NCBI RefSeq assembly: GCF_005434945.1
Contig: NZ_SKCH01000003.1
Span: 272,013-336,012 of the forward strand
From: Prescottella subtropica
GTDB taxonomy: Bacteria; Actinomycetota; Actinomycetes; Mycobacteriales; Mycobacteriaceae
Reading direction: 5' to 3'
DNA length: 64,000 nt
Part shown: positions 37,907 through 47,783 of the stretch, piece by piece
How the letters are laid out: every line of letters begins with the position of its first letter
How positions within the stretch are numbered: position 1 is the stretch's first letter
Translations under genes and position numbers: made by a program
Notes under the pieces: model-generated
What the model was told of the DNA's origin: nothing
The model's input: the letters and a program-made list of their open reading frames with translations, nothing else
Databases searched by the model: none

Positions 37907-38818
37907 ATGCCGCTGACTCCAGCTGATGTGCACAATGTTGCGTTCAGCAAGCCGCCGATCGGGAAGCGTGGCTACAACGAGGACGAGGTAGACGCGTTCC
38001 TCGATCTCGTCGAGCAGGAGCTGTCCCGGCTCATCGAGGAGAACGCAGACCTTCGTCAGCGTGTCGGCGAGCTCGATCAGGAGCTGGCCGAGGCCAAGAA
38101 GGCGCCGCGTTCCGCCGCGGCGGTCGCCCCGGTCGCGGCTCCCGCACCCAAGCCGGTGGTCGCTGTCGCACCGCAGCCGGTGCCGGTGCCGGCGGCGGCG
38201 CCGCGTCCGTCCGAGGACGCCAACATGCAGGCCGCCAAGGTTCTCGGTCTCGCGCAGGAGATGGCGGATCGCCTCACCGGTGACGCCAAGGTCGAGGCGG
38301 AGCAGTTGCTCGGCGATGCCCGCACCAATTCCGAGCGTCTCGTGACCGAGGCCCGCACCAAGTCGGAGACGATGGTCGCCGACGCGAAGCAGAAGTCGGA
38401 GACCCTGGTCTCCGATGCGACTCGCAAGTCGACGACGATGGTTTCCGATGCGACCCGCAAGTCGGAGACGATGGTCGCGGAGGCCACCAAGAAGTCGGAC
38501 ACGCTGCTGTCCGATGCGCAGACCCGCTCGGAGACCCAGCTGCGTCAGGCCAAGGAGAAGGCCGATGCGCTGCAGGCGGATGCCGAGAAGAAGCACACCG
38601 AGATCATGGCGACGATCAACCAGCAGCGTTCCGTGCTCGAGGGCCGGATCGCGCAGTTGAAGACGTTCGAGCGTGAGTACCGGGTGCGGCTGAAGTCCTA
38701 CCTGGAGTCGCAGCTCGAGGAGCTCGAGCAGCGCGGTTCGGCCGTGCCGGTCGACGGTGGCGACGACAACTTCGGGCAGTCGGGGTTCAACCAGTCGTTC
38801 GCCAAGGGGAACAACTGA
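37907..38818 (+). CDS. wag31: Polar growth and division protein Wag31 (DivIVA)
   Basis: The 303-residue protein starts with the DivIVA membrane-binding domain ([20 protein letters not shown], then [11 protein letters not shown]), followed by a short coiled coil, a Pro/Ala/Val-rich linker (about residues 66-102) and a long C-terminal coiled coil. Residues 126-235 are ten consecutive 11-residue repeats of the type DAxxKSETMVS. Wag31 collects at negatively curved poles and recruits the elongation machinery; it is a target of PknA and PknB in M. tuberculosis. The gene is separated from the YggT gene by 114 bases and probably has its own promoter. Confidence 0.96.
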   Translation: MPLTPADVHNVAFSKPPIGKRGYNEDEVDAFLDLVEQELSRLIEENADLRQRVGELDQELAEAKKAPRSAAAVAPVAAPAPKPVVAVAPQPVPVPAAAPRPSEDANMQAAKVLGLAQEMADRLTGDAKVEAEQLLGDARTNSERLVTEARTKSETMVADAKQKSETLVSDATRKSTTMVSDATRKSETMVAEATKKSDTLLSDAQTRSETQLRQAKEKADALQADAEKKHTEIMATINQQRSVLEGRIAQLKTFEREYRVRLKSYLESQLEELEQRGSAVPVDGGDDNFGQSGFNQSFAKGNN

Positions 38819-38858
38819 CCGAGCCGACACCGGCCGGCTCTCGGACAGAGGGTGAATC

Positions 38859-39056
38859 GTGCTGGTCCTGACGCTGGTCCTCGCGGCAGTGGGTTTCGCG
38901 CTGCTGGTGATCGCTCTGATGACGGGTTCCGTCGTCTGGGCGTGGGGATGTATCGCAGTATGTGTCGCGGGCGCCGTCCTTCTCCTCGCCAGTGCGCTGG
39001 CGGGGCGGAAGACGGCGCCCGACGGCGACTCCGGGGACTCGCCCGGGCCGGGCTAG
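38859..39056 (+). CDS. Small two-helix membrane protein (Rv2144c position)
   Basis: This 65-residue protein is two transmembrane helices (LVLTLVLAAVGFALLVIAL and WGCIAVCVAGAVLLLASAL) with a short Gly/Asp/Pro-rich tail. I do not recognise a functional family. It follows wag31 by 40 bases, in the place of the mycobacterial transmembrane protein Rv2144c, and so may work at the pole. GTG at 38859 follows GAGGGTGA. Its TAG stop is also the start of the TAGACT -10 element of ileS. Confidence 0.7.
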   Translation: MLVLTLVLAAVGFALLVIALMTGSVVWAWGCIAVCVAGAVLLLASALAGRKTAPDGDSGDSPGPG

Positions 39057-39059
39057 ACT
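39054..39059 (+). promoter_or_regulatory. -10 element TAGACT of the ileS T-box leader
   Basis: TAGACT overlaps the TAG stop codon of the preceding gene. The 11-mer TAGACTCGAAC here is repeated in front of dnaE1 at 49829. A start near 39066 would put the whole T-box in the leader. Confidence 0.5.
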
Positions 39060-39065
39060 CGAACG

Positions 39066-39280
39066 CACACACGGCAGTGATCCGGCCATCACCGGGGAGT
39101 CTTCGGAAGAACGGTGCGGCGCGCGTGCGTCGGACTCACTAGAACCGAACGGGTGGGCCCGTCACAGCCTGATCGAGAGGCTCGTCGCACGGTCGGCGGG
39201 CAAGCGGGGTGGTACCGCGGTGGAGGCGCACAGGGCGTCGTCGTCGTCCCCGTGCCGGAAGACGGGCACGAGGAGCTTGT
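39066..39280 (+). promoter_or_regulatory. T-box riboswitch of ileS (isoleucyl, probably translational)
   Basis: The T-box core GGGTGGTACCGCGG is at 39207-39220; its TGGT would pair with a tRNA end whose discriminator base is A, as in tRNA-Ile. An upstream short stem with GTGAT/ATCAC offers ATC specifier codons near 39079-39091. Near the gene, CGTGCC pairs with GGCACG just before the ribosome site AGGAG (39271-39275), so the site could be masked when tRNA is charged. Actinobacterial ileS T-boxes of this kind regulate translation and have a very short stem I. Exact pairing was not modelled. Confidence 0.85.
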
Positions 39281-39283
39281 GCG

Positions 39284-42200
39284 GTGACCAGTAACGAATC
39301 CACCCCTGACCGGACGGATACCGGGTATCCGCGCGTCGACCTCGTCGGCGCGCGCGCGACCGGTTCCGTCTCCTTCCCGGACCTCGAGCGCACGGTGCTC
39401 GCGGCGTGGGAAGCGGACGACACCTTCCGGGCGAGCGTCGCGAACCGTGACGGCGCCGACGAGTTCGTCTTCTACGACGGCCCCCCGTTCGCGAACGGAC
39501 TGCCGCACTACGGCCACCTGCTCACCGGGTACGTCAAGGATGTCGTGCCGCGGTTCCAGACGATGCGCGGCAAGAAGGTCGAGCGTCGTTTCGGCTGGGA
39601 CTGCCACGGCCTGCCCGCCGAACTCGAGGCGGAGAAGCAACTCGGTATCAAGGACAAGTCGCAGATCGACGCGATGGGCCTGGCGGAGTTCAACGCGTAC
39701 TGCAAGCAGTCGGTCCTGCGGTACACCGACGAGTGGCGCGACTACGTGACCCGGCAGGCCCGCTGGGTCGACTTCGACAACGACTACAAGACCCTCGATC
39801 TGGACTTCATGGAGTCCGTGATGTGGGCGTTCAAGGAACTCCACGACAAGGGCCTGATCTATCAGGGCTTCCGGGTGCTGCCGTACTCCTGGTACGAGCA
39901 GACACCGCTGTCGAACCAGGAGACCCGACTCGACGACGCCTACAAGATGCGTCAGGACCCGGCGGTCACGGTCGACATGGTCTTCTCCGGAAACGATCAT
40001 GCCCTCGACGGTGCCAACGCCCTGATCTGGACCACCACGCCGTGGACGCTGCCGTCGAACCTGGCGATCGCGGTGCATCCGGACGTCGACTACGTGCTGG
40101 TCGCCGGCGAGGACGGCAAGCGGTACCTGCTCGCCGCGGCCCGCGTCGGGCACTACGCCCGTGAGCTGGGGGAATCGCCGGAGGTCCTCGGCGAGTACAC
40201 GGGCGCCGACCTCGTCGGCCTGACGTACACGCCGCCGTTCGACTTCTTCCACGGCCCCGGCAAGGGCCACGAGAACGCGCACCGGGTGCTGTCGGCCGAC
40301 TACGTCACCACCGACTCCGGCACCGGAATCGTCCATATCGCACCGGCTTTCGGTGAGGAGGACATGGACGTCGCGACCGCGAACGGTATCGAGATCGTGC
40401 AGCCGCTCGATGCGGGCGGTAAGTTCACGTCGATGGTCCCGCCGTACGAGGGCCTGCAAGTTTTCGATGCGAACCCGGTCATCATCAAGGACCTCAAGGC
40501 CGCCGGAAAGCTGTTGCGGCACGAGACGATCGAGCACTCGTACCCGCACTCGTGGCGGTCCGGTCAGCCGCTGATCTACATGGCGGTGCCGTCGTGGTTC
40601 GTCGCGGTCACCAAGTTCCGGGACCGCATGGTGGAGCTCAACCAGGAGATCACCTGGGTGCCCGAGCACATCAAGGACGGCCAGTTCGGCAAGTGGCTCG
40701 AGGGTGCCCGGGACTGGAACATCAGCCGGAACCGCTACTGGGGCAGCCCGATCCCGGTGTGGGTGTCCGACGATCCGTCGTACCCGCGGGTCGACGTGTA
40801 CGGCTCCCTGGACCAGCTCGAGGCCGATTTCGGGGTGCGCCCGACCGATCTGCACCGGCCGGTGATCGACGAGCTGACCCGGCCCAACCCGGACGATCCG
40901 ACGGGCCGCTCGACGATGCGTCGTGTCCCGGAGGTCCTGGACTGCTGGTTCGAGTCCGGGTCGATGCCGTACGCGCAGGTGCACTTCCCGTTCGAGAACC
41001 AGGACTGGTTCGAGTCGCACAACCCGGGCGATTTCATCGTCGAGTACAACGGGCAGACCCGCGGCTGGTTCTACACGCTGCACGTGCTGGCGACCGCGCT
41101 GTTCGACCGTCCCGCGTTCAAGACGGTGGCGGCGCACGGCATCGTCCTCGGTGACGACGGCCTGAAGATGAGCAAGTCGAAGGGCAACTACCCGGACGTC
41201 AAGGAGGTGTTCGACCGCGACGGCTCGGACGCCATGCGGTGGTTCCTGATGTCGTCGCCGATCCTGCGGGGCGGCAACCTCGTCGTCACCGAGCAGGGCA
41301 TCCGCGAGGGTGTCCGGCAGGCGCTGCTGCCGCTGTGGAACGCGTGGAGCTTCCTGCAGTTGTACGCGTCGAAGCCGGGGACGTGGCGCACCGATTCGGA
41401 GCACGTGCTCGACAAGTACGTGCTCGCGAAGCTCGCCGCGACGCGGGACGCGATCACCGAGGCGCTCGAGGTCAACGACATCGCCGGCGCCTGCGACGAA
41501 CTGCGCACCTTCTGCGACGCGCTCACCAACTGGTACGTGCGCCGGTCGCGCAGCCGGTTCTGGGACGAGGACCAGGATGCGATCGACACCCTGCACACGG
41601 TGCTCGAGGTGGTCACCCGGCTGGCGGCGCCGCTGCTGCCGATGGCGTCCGAGGTGATCTGGCGGGGCCTGACCGGTGGGCGTTCGGTGCATCTCACCGA
41701 TTGGCCGGCCTCTCGGGAACTGCCGGCCGACGTCGATCTGGTGGCCGCGATGGACGAGGTCCGCAACGTGTGTTCGACGGTTCTGGGTCTGCGCAAGGCG
41801 CAGAACCTGCGGGTGCGGCTGCCGCTGCCCGCGGTCACGGTCGCCGCACCGGACGCCGAGAAGATGCGCCCCTACCTGGGGTTGATCGCCGACGAGGTCA
41901 ACGTCAAGAACGTCGAGGTCACCGACGACGTCGACGCGCACGGCCGTTTCGAGTTGGTCGTCAACGCGCGTGCTGCAGGTCCGCGTCTCGGTAAGAACGT
42001 GCAGACGGTCATCAAGGCCGTCAAGGCCGGCGACTGGTCGGACGAAGACGGCGTCATCACTGTGTGGCCGGGTCGCTCCGCAGGCTCCGCTCCTGATGCC
42101 GGGATCGAACTGCTCGAATCCGAGTACACGCAGCGTCTGGTCGCCGCGGAGCCGGAGTCGACGGCGGCTCTGCCCGGCGGTGCCGGTCTGGTGGTCCTCG

Positions 42201-42469
42201 ACTCGCAGGTCACCGAGGAACTCGAGGCCGAGGGCTGGGCGAAGGACCGGGTCCGTGAACTGCAGGACGCGCGCCGGGGCGCCGGCCTCGAGGTTTCGGA
42301 CCGGATCTCGGTGGTCCTGCAGGTGCCGGCGGAGCGGATGGACTGGGCGGCCCGGCACCGGGAGCTGATCGCGGGGGAGATCCTGGCCACGACCCTCGAG
42401 TTGGGGGACGCGGGCGCGGATGCCGTGGATCTCGGTGAGGGTGTGCGGGTCACGATCGCCAAGGTGTGA
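39284..42469 (+). CDS. ileS: Isoleucyl-tRNA synthetase
   Basis: The 1061-residue class I synthetase has the HIGH motif as HYGH at about residues 75-78 and KMSKS at about 628-632, a CP1 editing domain between them and a C-terminal anticodon-binding region. The long form and the HYGH spelling fit the type 2 (eukaryote-like) bacterial IleRS. GTG at 39284 follows AGGAG by 8 bases, inside the region controlled by the T-box. A hairpin terminator follows immediately. Expression should rise when isoleucine is short. Confidence 0.96.
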   Translation: MTSNESTPDRTDTGYPRVDLVGARATGSVSFPDLERTVLAAWEADDTFRASVANRDGADEFVFYDGPPFANGLPHYGHLLTGYVKDVVPRFQTMRGKKVERRFGWDCHGLPAELEAEKQLGIKDKSQIDAMGLAEFNAYCKQSVLRYTDEWRDYVTRQARWVDFDNDYKTLDLDFMESVMWAFKELHDKGLIYQGFRVLPYSWYEQTPLSNQETRLDDAYKMRQDPAVTVDMVFSGNDHALDGANALIWTTTPWTLPSNLAIAVHPDVDYVLVAGEDGKRYLLAAARVGHYARELGESPEVLGEYTGADLVGLTYTPPFDFFHGPGKGHENAHRVLSADYVTTDSGTGIVHIAPAFGEEDMDVATANGIEIVQPLDAGGKFTSMVPPYEGLQVFDANPVIIKDLKAAGKLLRHETIEHSYPHSWRSGQPLIYMAVPSWFVAVTKFRDRMVELNQEITWVPEHIKDGQFGKWLEGARDWNISRNRYWGSPIPVWVSDDPSYPRVDVYGSLDQLEADFGVRPTDLHRPVIDELTRPNPDDPTGRSTMRRVPEVLDCWFESGSMPYAQVHFPFENQDWFESHNPGDFIVEYNGQTRGWFYTLHVLATALFDRPAFKTVAAHGIVLGDDGLKMSKSKGNYPDVKEVFDRDGSDAMRWFLMSSPILRGGNLVVTEQGIREGVRQALLPLWNAWSFLQLYASKPGTWRTDSEHVLDKYVLAKLAATRDAITEALEVNDIAGACDELRTFCDALTNWYVRRSRSRFWDEDQDAIDTLHTVLEVVTRLAAPLLPMASEVIWRGLTGGRSVHLTDWPASRELPADVDLVAAMDEVRNVCSTVLGLRKAQNLRVRLPLPAVTVAAPDAEKMRPYLGLIADEVNVKNVEVTDDVDAHGRFELVVNARAAGPRLGKNVQTVIKAVKAGDWSDEDGVITVWPGRSAGSAPDAGIELLESEYTQRLVAAEPESTAALPGGAGLVVLDSQVTEELEAEGWAKDRVRELQDARRGAGLEVSDRISVVLQVPAERMDWAARHRELIAGEILATTLELGDAGADAVDLGEGVRVTIAKV

Positions 42470-42487
42470 ATCGGGTAGCACCACGTG

Positions 42488-42531
42488 GGGCGGGCGGCAG
42501 GACGATCCTGTCGCCCGCCCGGCGTATTTTT
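42488..42531 (+). terminator. Rho-independent terminator of ileS, overlapping the dinB -10
   Basis: Bases 42488-42502 pair with 42506-42520 over 15 positions (one G-U) around the loop CGA. The following GGCGTATTTTT gives the T-run. Confidence 0.85.
42525..42530 (+). promoter_or_regulatory. -10 element TATTTT, leaderless start of dinB
   Basis: TATTTT ends 6 bases before the ATG at 42537, with no ribosome site between. The same bases form the T-run of the ileS terminator. Confidence 0.5.
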
Positions 42532-42536
42532 CTCCC

Positions 42537-43877
42537 ATGACCGCCGTCGATCCCACGCGCAGCCGCCGGTGGGTGCTGCACCTGGACATGGACGCGTTCT
42601 TCGCGTCCGTCGAGCAGCTGACCCGGCCGACGCTGCGGGGGCGGCCGGTCCTCGTCGGGGGTCTCGGCGGGCGCGGGGTGGTGGCGGGCGCCAGTTACGA
42701 GGCGCGGGTGTTCGGGGCACGGTCGGCGATGCCGATGCATCAGGCGCGGCGGCTGGTGGGTCCGTCGGTGGTGGTGTTGCCGCCCCGCGGCGGCCTGTAC
42801 GGGCACCTGAGCACGCTGGTGTTCGACACGCTGCGCACGAGAGTGCCGGTGCTGGAACAACTGTCGATGGACGAGGCGTTCGCGGAGCCGGTCGAGCTGG
42901 CGGGGGCGGGACGAGCCGAGGTGGAACACTATTGCGCGGGACTGCGGGCGCTGGTGCTGGACGCGACGGGGTTGGTGGCGTCGATCGGGGCGGGCGCCGG
43001 GAAGCAGGTGGCGAAGATTGCGTCGGGGCTCGCGAAGCCGGACGGGGTCACCGTCGTCTCCCCGGATGTGCAGCAGCAGTTGATGAGCGGTCTTCCGGTG
43101 CGGAAGCTGTGGGGTGTGGGTCCGGTCGCGGAGGCCAAGCTCGAGCGGCTCGGGATCGGCACGATCGGGGCGCTCGCGGCACTGCCGGAGGTCGAGGTGG
43201 TGGCGGTGCTGGGGGCGACGGTCGGGCCGGGCCTGCAGCGGATGGCGCGGGGGATCGACGAGCGTCCGGTGGCCGAGCGTGCCGATGCGAAGCAGGTGAG
43301 CGCGGAGACGACGTATCCGGAGGACATCGTCACGATGGCGGCATTGCGGCGTGCGGTCGACACGAGTGCGGCGTCGGCGTTCCGGCGGCTCGAGCGGGAC
43401 GGCCGGTCGGCGCGGACCGTCGTGCTGAAGCTCCGCAGGTCCGACATGAGCATCGTCACGCGGTCGCTGACGCTGCCGTACGCGACGACGGATCTGCGGA
43501 CGCTCACCGCGACCGCGCAGCGGCAGGCGATCGATCCGCTCGAGCTCGGCCCGATCCGGCTGGTGGGGGTGGGGTTCGGTGGCCTGTCGGCAGCCAGTCA
43601 GGGATCACTGTTCCCCGACCTCGACCGGACGCTGCCGGACGTGGACGAGACCGCAGCGCACGAGGTTTCGCCCGTCGAGGCGGCGACGGGACCGCGGTGG
43701 CGTCCGGGTCTGGACGTCGCGCACCCGGAGTTCGGGCACGGCTGGGTGCAGGGTGCCGGGCACGGGGTGGTGACGGTGCGGTTCGAGACCCGCAGTACCG
43801 GTCCGGGGCAGGCGCGCACGTTCGCCGACGACGACGCAGACCTGGTCGTCGCCGATCCGATCGGCAGCTCGAGCTGA
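42537..43877 (+). CDS. dinB: DNA polymerase IV, DinB1/DinX type
   Basis: The 446-residue Y-family polymerase has the metal-binding residues in [12 protein letters not shown] (D17) and LSMDEAF (D112, E113), the thumb helix-hairpin-helix [13 protein letters not shown] and the little-finger domain. QGSLFPDL after the little finger is a canonical sliding-clamp-binding peptide. An actinobacterial C-terminal extension with [17 protein letters not shown] follows, as in mycobacterial DinX (Rv1537). It copies past DNA lesions. No LexA box was seen upstream, so its expression may not be SOS-controlled. Confidence 0.94.
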   Translation: MTAVDPTRSRRWVLHLDMDAFFASVEQLTRPTLRGRPVLVGGLGGRGVVAGASYEARVFGARSAMPMHQARRLVGPSVVVLPPRGGLYGHLSTLVFDTLRTRVPVLEQLSMDEAFAEPVELAGAGRAEVEHYCAGLRALVLDATGLVASIGAGAGKQVAKIASGLAKPDGVTVVSPDVQQQLMSGLPVRKLWGVGPVAEAKLERLGIGTIGALAALPEVEVVAVLGATVGPGLQRMARGIDERPVAERADAKQVSAETTYPEDIVTMAALRRAVDTSAASAFRRLERDGRSARTVVLKLRRSDMSIVTRSLTLPYATTDLRTLTATAQRQAIDPLELGPIRLVGVGFGGLSAASQGSLFPDLDRTLPDVDETAAHEVSPVEAATGPRWRPGLDVAHPEFGHGWVQGAGHGVVTVRFETRSTGPGQARTFADDDADLVVADPIGSSS

Positions 43878-43895
43878 CCTCGATCGTGTCGCCGG

Positions 43896-43901
43896 TACTC
43901 T
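43896..43901 (+). promoter_or_regulatory. Possible -10 TACTCT ahead of the MTB12-like gene
   Basis: TACTCT lies about 100 bases before the TTG at 44002, in the 124-base gap after dinB. No -35 is obvious. Confidence 0.3.
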
Positions 43902-44001
43902 TGCTGTGAGCGTGGGTCACGGCTGGGGAGGTGACTGATCCCGGCGGCGGCCCCGACGATGTCGATCGAGTACGAAGACCGAGAAAGTAAAGGACAAGCA
44001 C

Positions 44002-44487
44002 TTGAAGCTTCGGAAGATGACCATCGCCGGTGTGGCGATCGCGGCGGCCCTGACGATGACGGCCTGCTCGAGCGAAGGCGGCGACGGACCTACCCGCACC
44101 CCGGTCACCCAGACCACCACCGCGGCCACCCCGGAGACCCCGGCGCCGACGGCCGACGAACTGAACGCCGCGATCACCCAGGCCCTCGATCCGTCCGTCC
44201 CGGTCGATCAGAAGGTGCAGCTGGTGCAGGGCGCGGAGAAGGATCCGGGTCTGGTCGAGCAGGTCGCGCAGGCCGCGAAGGACGCCGGCGCCACCATCGT
44301 GGTCAAGGACGTGACCCCGACCGGCGCCGACACCGTCACCGCCGGTGTCGATCTGACGATCAACGGTCAGGTCAACCCCGCGACCGTCGACTTCGTCTCG
44401 GAGAACGGTGTCTGGAAGATGTCGCAGGCGTACGCCTGCCAGCTCGTCGCGATGGCGCAGCTGACGTCGCCGGCCTGCCCCGCGTAG
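44002..44487 (+). CDS. MTB12-like secreted lipoprotein
   Basis: The 161-residue product has a signal peptide with a lipobox-like TMTAC near residues 18-22, a Thr/Pro-rich spacer and a domain with PTADELNAAITQALDP, KVQLVQGAE, VTAGVDLTINGQV and FVSENGVWKMSQAYACQL. This matches the low-molecular-weight antigen MTB12 family of mycobacteria, a small alpha/beta exported domain of unknown function. TTG at 44002 has AAAGGA 8 bases ahead; ATG at 44017 would also work. It converges on another lipoprotein gene across a terminator. Confidence 0.8.
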   Translation: MKLRKMTIAGVAIAAALTMTACSSEGGDGPTRTPVTQTTTAATPETPAPTADELNAAITQALDPSVPVDQKVQLVQGAEKDPGLVEQVAQAAKDAGATIVVKDVTPTGADTVTAGVDLTINGQVNPATVDFVSENGVWKMSQAYACQLVAMAQLTSPACPA

Positions 44488-44504
44488 GCAGCCGAGACCA
44501 CCGG

Positions 44505-44538
44505 TGCCGGTGTCGCCTTTGACAGGGCGGCACCGGCA
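44505..44538. terminator. Bidirectional hairpin terminator between two lipoprotein genes
   Basis: Bases 44505-44517 pair with 44526-44538 over 13 positions with one G-U pair and an 8-base loop (TTTGACAG). It lies between convergent genes. Confidence 0.65.
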
Positions 44539-44554
44539 TCGGCCGTTTCAGGAC

Positions 44555-45508
44555 TCAGCTGGTCCAGCGCACCTGTTCGTGGGTGGTCTGCCGCAGGTGC
44601 ATCGCATCATCGGGGTCGCTGTAGAGCTGGCTGCCCTCGACGGTGACGGAGGCGTCGACGGGCAGCGGCGAGTGCAGGTCGAGGACGACGGTCCCCGACC
44701 CTGTCAGCGCGTACGCGTCGACGTTGAGGGTGCCGGCCCCGTTGGGCAGTTCGAACACCGGCGACTGCGGGGTCTGTTCCACCCGGACGTCGACGGTGAG
44801 CCGGTCGCCGTCGCGGGCGACGAGGGTGGCCGTCGTCGTCTGGTTCAGGGCGACAGCGCTCATCACCGGCTGCTGGATCCGCCACACCGCGCCCACCCCG
44901 ATCGGTTGCGCGGGGAACGCGACGGCCCGGTAGACGGCCTGGAAGAACGCCTGCTCGATCAGTGCGCGGGCCTTGTTCTCGGCGTCGGGGTCCGGGCGCA
45001 GCCGCAGCGCGGTGATCGCCCCGGACGTGTCGACGGTGAACCCGGCGTGCGAGCCGGTCGCGGGTGCGAGGAGCGCGGTGGTCTCGTCGTCGGTCGTGGT
45101 GAGGATGCCGAGGGTGAGGTCGATCGTCGTCGCCGGGACCGCGTCGGACGCGGCCTGTGTGACCAGCGCGGTGACCGGCATCGTCAGTTCGGGGTTGGAG
45201 AAGTCCTGCGGCGTCTGCTCGTCGATCTGCTGGGCGACGGTCGCGGTGGTCACCAGGTTCGCCTGCTGCCGGGTGCCCTGCGCGGGACGGAACTGCACGA
45301 CCGCGCGTGGTGAGGTGCCGGGCTCGACGAGTTCGGTGGTCGCGGCGGTCACGGGCACGGTCACCTCGTCGGATGCGGCGCCGACGGCGTCGGGGCTGAC
45401 GGGGGTGGAGTCACCACCGCCGCTGCAGCCGGCGACGAGCACCGAGAGGGACAGTGTCGCCGCGACGAGGGCGGGTCCGGACGAGCGAAGTTTCGACTGC
45501 AGTGGCAC
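44555..45508 (-). CDS. Conserved lipoprotein of unknown function
   Basis: The 317-residue protein has a signal peptide ending in the lipobox VLVAGC near residue 28, so it should be anchored outside the membrane. The mature part is beta-rich, with a repeat-like alternation of Thr/Val strands ([20 protein letters not shown]) and no catalytic motif I recognise. The family is seen in actinobacteria as an uncharacterised lipoprotein. GTG at 45508 is positioned 6 bases after TAACCT, suggesting a leaderless mRNA. It is divergent from lspA, the signal peptidase that would process it. Confidence 0.7.
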   Translation of the reverse strand: MPLQSKLRSSGPALVAATLSLSVLVAGCSGGGDSTPVSPDAVGAASDEVTVPVTAATTELVEPGTSPRAVVQFRPAQGTRQQANLVTTATVAQQIDEQTPQDFSNPELTMPVTALVTQAASDAVPATTIDLTLGILTTTDDETTALLAPATGSHAGFTVDTSGAITALRLRPDPDAENKARALIEQAFFQAVYRAVAFPAQPIGVGAVWRIQQPVMSAVALNQTTTATLVARDGDRLTVDVRVEQTPQSPVFELPNGAGTLNVDAYALTGSGTVVLDLHSPLPVDASVTVEGSQLYSDPDDAMHLRQTTHEQVRWTS

Positions 45509-45514
45509 GCCACC

Positions 45515-45520
45515 AGGTTA
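45515..45520 (-). promoter_or_regulatory. -10 element TAACCT, leaderless start of the lipoprotein gene
   Basis: On the minus strand TAACCT ends 6 bases before the GTG at 45508, with no ribosome site. Confidence 0.5.
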
Positions 45521-45573
45521 GTCGGCGCGGGTGGGATGACCGGTCTGTCTCCCGGGTAGGGGATGATGGCGGG

Positions 45574-46188
45574 GTGAGTGACGACCGTGACGAGCGCGAG
45601 GACCGTGCCCCGATTCCCGATCCCGTAGTACCCGACCCCGCCGGCCTTACTGCACCCGGACCCGACGATCCCGGACGATCGGTGACGGCCCGCCGGATGA
45701 CGACGCTGCTGGTCGGGATCGCAGTGGTGGTGTTCGCGCTGGATCTGGTGACGAAGATCGCGGCGGTCGCGTTCATCGATCCGCGCAACCCGATCGAGGT
45801 GATCGGTGACACGGTCACGTTGACGCTCATCCGCAACCCCGGGGCCGCGTTCTCGATGGCCACCGGGATGACGTGGCTGCTGACGTTCGTGGCGGTCGGT
45901 GTGGTGATCGGTGTCGTCCGGATCGGCCGCACTCTCAGTTCCCGCTGGTGGGCGTTGGGGCTGGGGCTCGTGCTCGGTGGCGCACTCGGTAACCTGGTGG
46001 ACCGGATCTTCCGTTCGCCCGGACCGCTGCAGGGCCACGTCGTGGACTTCGTCTCCGTGGGCTGGTGGCCGGTGTTCAACGTCGCCGACTCGGCGATCGT
46101 GTGCGGCGCGATCCTGTTGGTGGCACTGACGCTGTTCGGTATCGAACCGGGCGGCGGATCGACTTCTCGGAATGGGGATGCGGCATGA
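45574..46188 (+). CDS. lspA: Lipoprotein signal peptidase
   Basis: The 204-residue aspartic protease has an acidic/Pro-rich N-terminal extension of about 40 residues, four membrane helices, and the catalytic motifs GNLVDR and FNVADSA with the two active-site aspartates; [12 protein letters not shown] is also conserved. It cuts prolipoproteins before the lipidated cysteine. GTG at 45574 gives the usual actinobacterial length; GATGAT lies 6 bases upstream as a weak -10. The ATG of the next gene overlaps its stop by 4 bases. Confidence 0.94.
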   Translation: MSDDRDEREDRAPIPDPVVPDPAGLTAPGPDDPGRSVTARRMTTLLVGIAVVVFALDLVTKIAAVAFIDPRNPIEVIGDTVTLTLIRNPGAAFSMATGMTWLLTFVAVGVVIGVVRIGRTLSSRWWALGLGLVLGGALGNLVDRIFRSPGPLQGHVVDFVSVGWWPVFNVADSAIVCGAILLVALTLFGIEPGGGSTSRNGDAA

Positions 46189-47111
46189 GGGAAATGCGTT
46201 CGATGCCGGTTCCTGACGGACTCGACGCCATGCGCGTCGACGCCGGTCTGGCACGTCTGCTCGGGCTCTCGCGTACCGCGGTGGCCACACTCACCGAGGA
46301 GGGGGCCGTGCTCGTCGACGGCGCCCCGGTCGGCAAGTCGGATCGTCTCACGGCGGGCACGTGGCTGGAGGTGGAGCTGCCCGAGCCGCCGCGGCCGCTG
46401 ACGATCACCCCGGAACCGGTCGAGGGCATGGAGATCCTGTACGCCGACGACGATGTCGTCGCGGTCGACAAGCCGGTCGGGGTCGCGGCGCACGCGAGTG
46501 TCGGCTGGACCGGTCCCACGGTCATCGGCGGTCTCGCGGCGGCGGGTTTCCGGATCTCGACGTCCGGTGCGCACGAGCGGCAGGGCATCGTGCACCGCCT
46601 CGACGTCGGCACGTCCGGTGTGATGGTGGTCGCGACGTCGGAGCGGGCGTACACCGCCCTCAAACGGGCGTTCAAGCAGCGCACCATCGACAAGCGGTAT
46701 CACGCACTGGTGCAGGGGCATCCGGATCCGAGCAGCGGCACGATCGACGCGCCGATCGGCCGGCACCGCAGCAACGACTGGAAGTTCACGGTCACCCGCG
46801 ACGGCAAGCCGAGCGTCACGCACTACGACACGGTGGAGGCGTTCCAGGCGGCGAGCCTGCTCGACATCCACCTCGAGACGGGACGCACGCATCAGATCCG
46901 CGTGCATTTCTCGGCGCTGCGGCACCCGTGCTGCGGTGACCTCACGTACGGCGCCGATCCGCGGCTCGCGGAACGGCTCGGACTGGAACGGCAGTGGCTG
47001 CACGCGCGGTCGCTGGGCTTCGCGCATCCTGCCGACGGGCACTGGGTGGAGATCACCAGCGAGTACCCGCAGGATCTGCAGCACGCACTCGGGGTCCTGC
47101 GGGAATCATGA
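46185..47111 (+). CDS. RluD-family 23S rRNA pseudouridine synthase
   Basis: The 308-residue product has an N-terminal S4 RNA-binding domain ([21 protein letters not shown]) and a pseudouridine synthase domain with the catalytic aspartate in [20 protein letters not shown] and [11 protein letters not shown]. RluD-type enzymes isomerise uridines in helix 69 of 23S rRNA. It overlaps lspA by 4 bases, an arrangement seen widely in bacteria. Exact target uridines are inferred from the family. Confidence 0.9.
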   Translation: MREMRSMPVPDGLDAMRVDAGLARLLGLSRTAVATLTEEGAVLVDGAPVGKSDRLTAGTWLEVELPEPPRPLTITPEPVEGMEILYADDDVVAVDKPVGVAAHASVGWTGPTVIGGLAAAGFRISTSGAHERQGIVHRLDVGTSGVMVVATSERAYTALKRAFKQRTIDKRYHALVQGHPDPSSGTIDAPIGRHRSNDWKFTVTRDGKPSVTHYDTVEAFQAASLLDIHLETGRTHQIRVHFSALRHPCCGDLTYGADPRLAERLGLERQWLHARSLGFAHPADGHWVEITSEYPQDLQHALGVLRES

Positions 47112-47779
47112 GCTCGGACCCGGTCCGGTCGGGTGCTGCCGCCGCGGTCGTCGCGGGCGCTCTGGTCGCCGTCGTAGTCGCCCTGGGTGCCGCGAATCCC
47201 GTTCCGGCGGCGCGGATCTCGACGGACCGGCTCGGTCCGGACTCGGGCGAGCCGGTCCCGGAGTACGTCGACCGGGCGCGGGCGAGCCTCACGGACACGA
47301 GCGACGACGCGGCAGAGCGCTGGGCGTTGGTGTCCCTGGGTGCACCCGTCACCGCCGACGGCCTGCTCGCGGTGGTCGGTGGTGTCCGGGTCTCCCAGGT
47401 GTTGTTGCAGGTTCCGCTCGACCGGGTGCAGACCCCGCTCGCGGCGATCCCGGTGGGCGCAGATCCGGAGGCGGTGCGCCGGGCGCCCGCGGTGGCGTCC
47501 GCGCGGCTGACGGCGTCGATCCCCGGAAGCGACCGGGCATCCGCGGTCGCGGCGTATACGGCGGCGCAGCTGTCCGCCGGCTGCGCGTGCGTCGTCGGCG
47601 CGACGGTCCGCGCGACCCCCGAACGGCTCCTCGAGATGGCGGACGCCGACGGGGTGCGGGCGGTGGAGGCGCTGCCCGCCGACGCGGTCGCCGGCGCGTT
47701 CGCGGTGACCCCGCTGCTGCCGTCGCAGACGGTCGCGGCGGTGCCGGGTCCGGACGACGGCCCGGTGCCCGGCACCTGA
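47108..47779 (+). CDS. Membrane-anchored protein of unknown function in the lspA operon
   Basis: The 223-residue protein has a short N-terminus, one membrane helix (about residues 10-30) and an outer domain with two repeats of Val/Leu-rich strands, a GCAC cysteine pair near residue 158 and a Pro/Gly tail. I do not recognise the family. It overlaps the pseudouridine synthase by 4 bases (ATGA), so it should be co-expressed with lspA. The cysteine pair outside the membrane suggests a disulfide. It converges on the esterase gene with a 4-base gap. Confidence 0.65.
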   Translation: MSSDPVRSGAAAAVVAGALVAVVVALGAANPVPAARISTDRLGPDSGEPVPEYVDRARASLTDTSDDAAERWALVSLGAPVTADGLLAVVGGVRVSQVLLQVPLDRVQTPLAAIPVGADPEAVRRAPAVASARLTASIPGSDRASAVAAYTAAQLSAGCACVVGATVRATPERLLEMADADGVRAVEALPADAVAGAFAVTPLLPSQTVAAVPGPDDGPVPGT

Positions 47780-47783
47780 GCCG

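Noticed and set aside
42481..42536. SOS box upstream of dinB
   Set aside because: No TCGAAC-N4-GTTCGA dyad is present; the only symmetry is the ileS terminator.
39089..42589. 1166-residue minus-strand open frame opposite ileS
   Set aside because: It mirrors ileS codons and has no recognisable domain.
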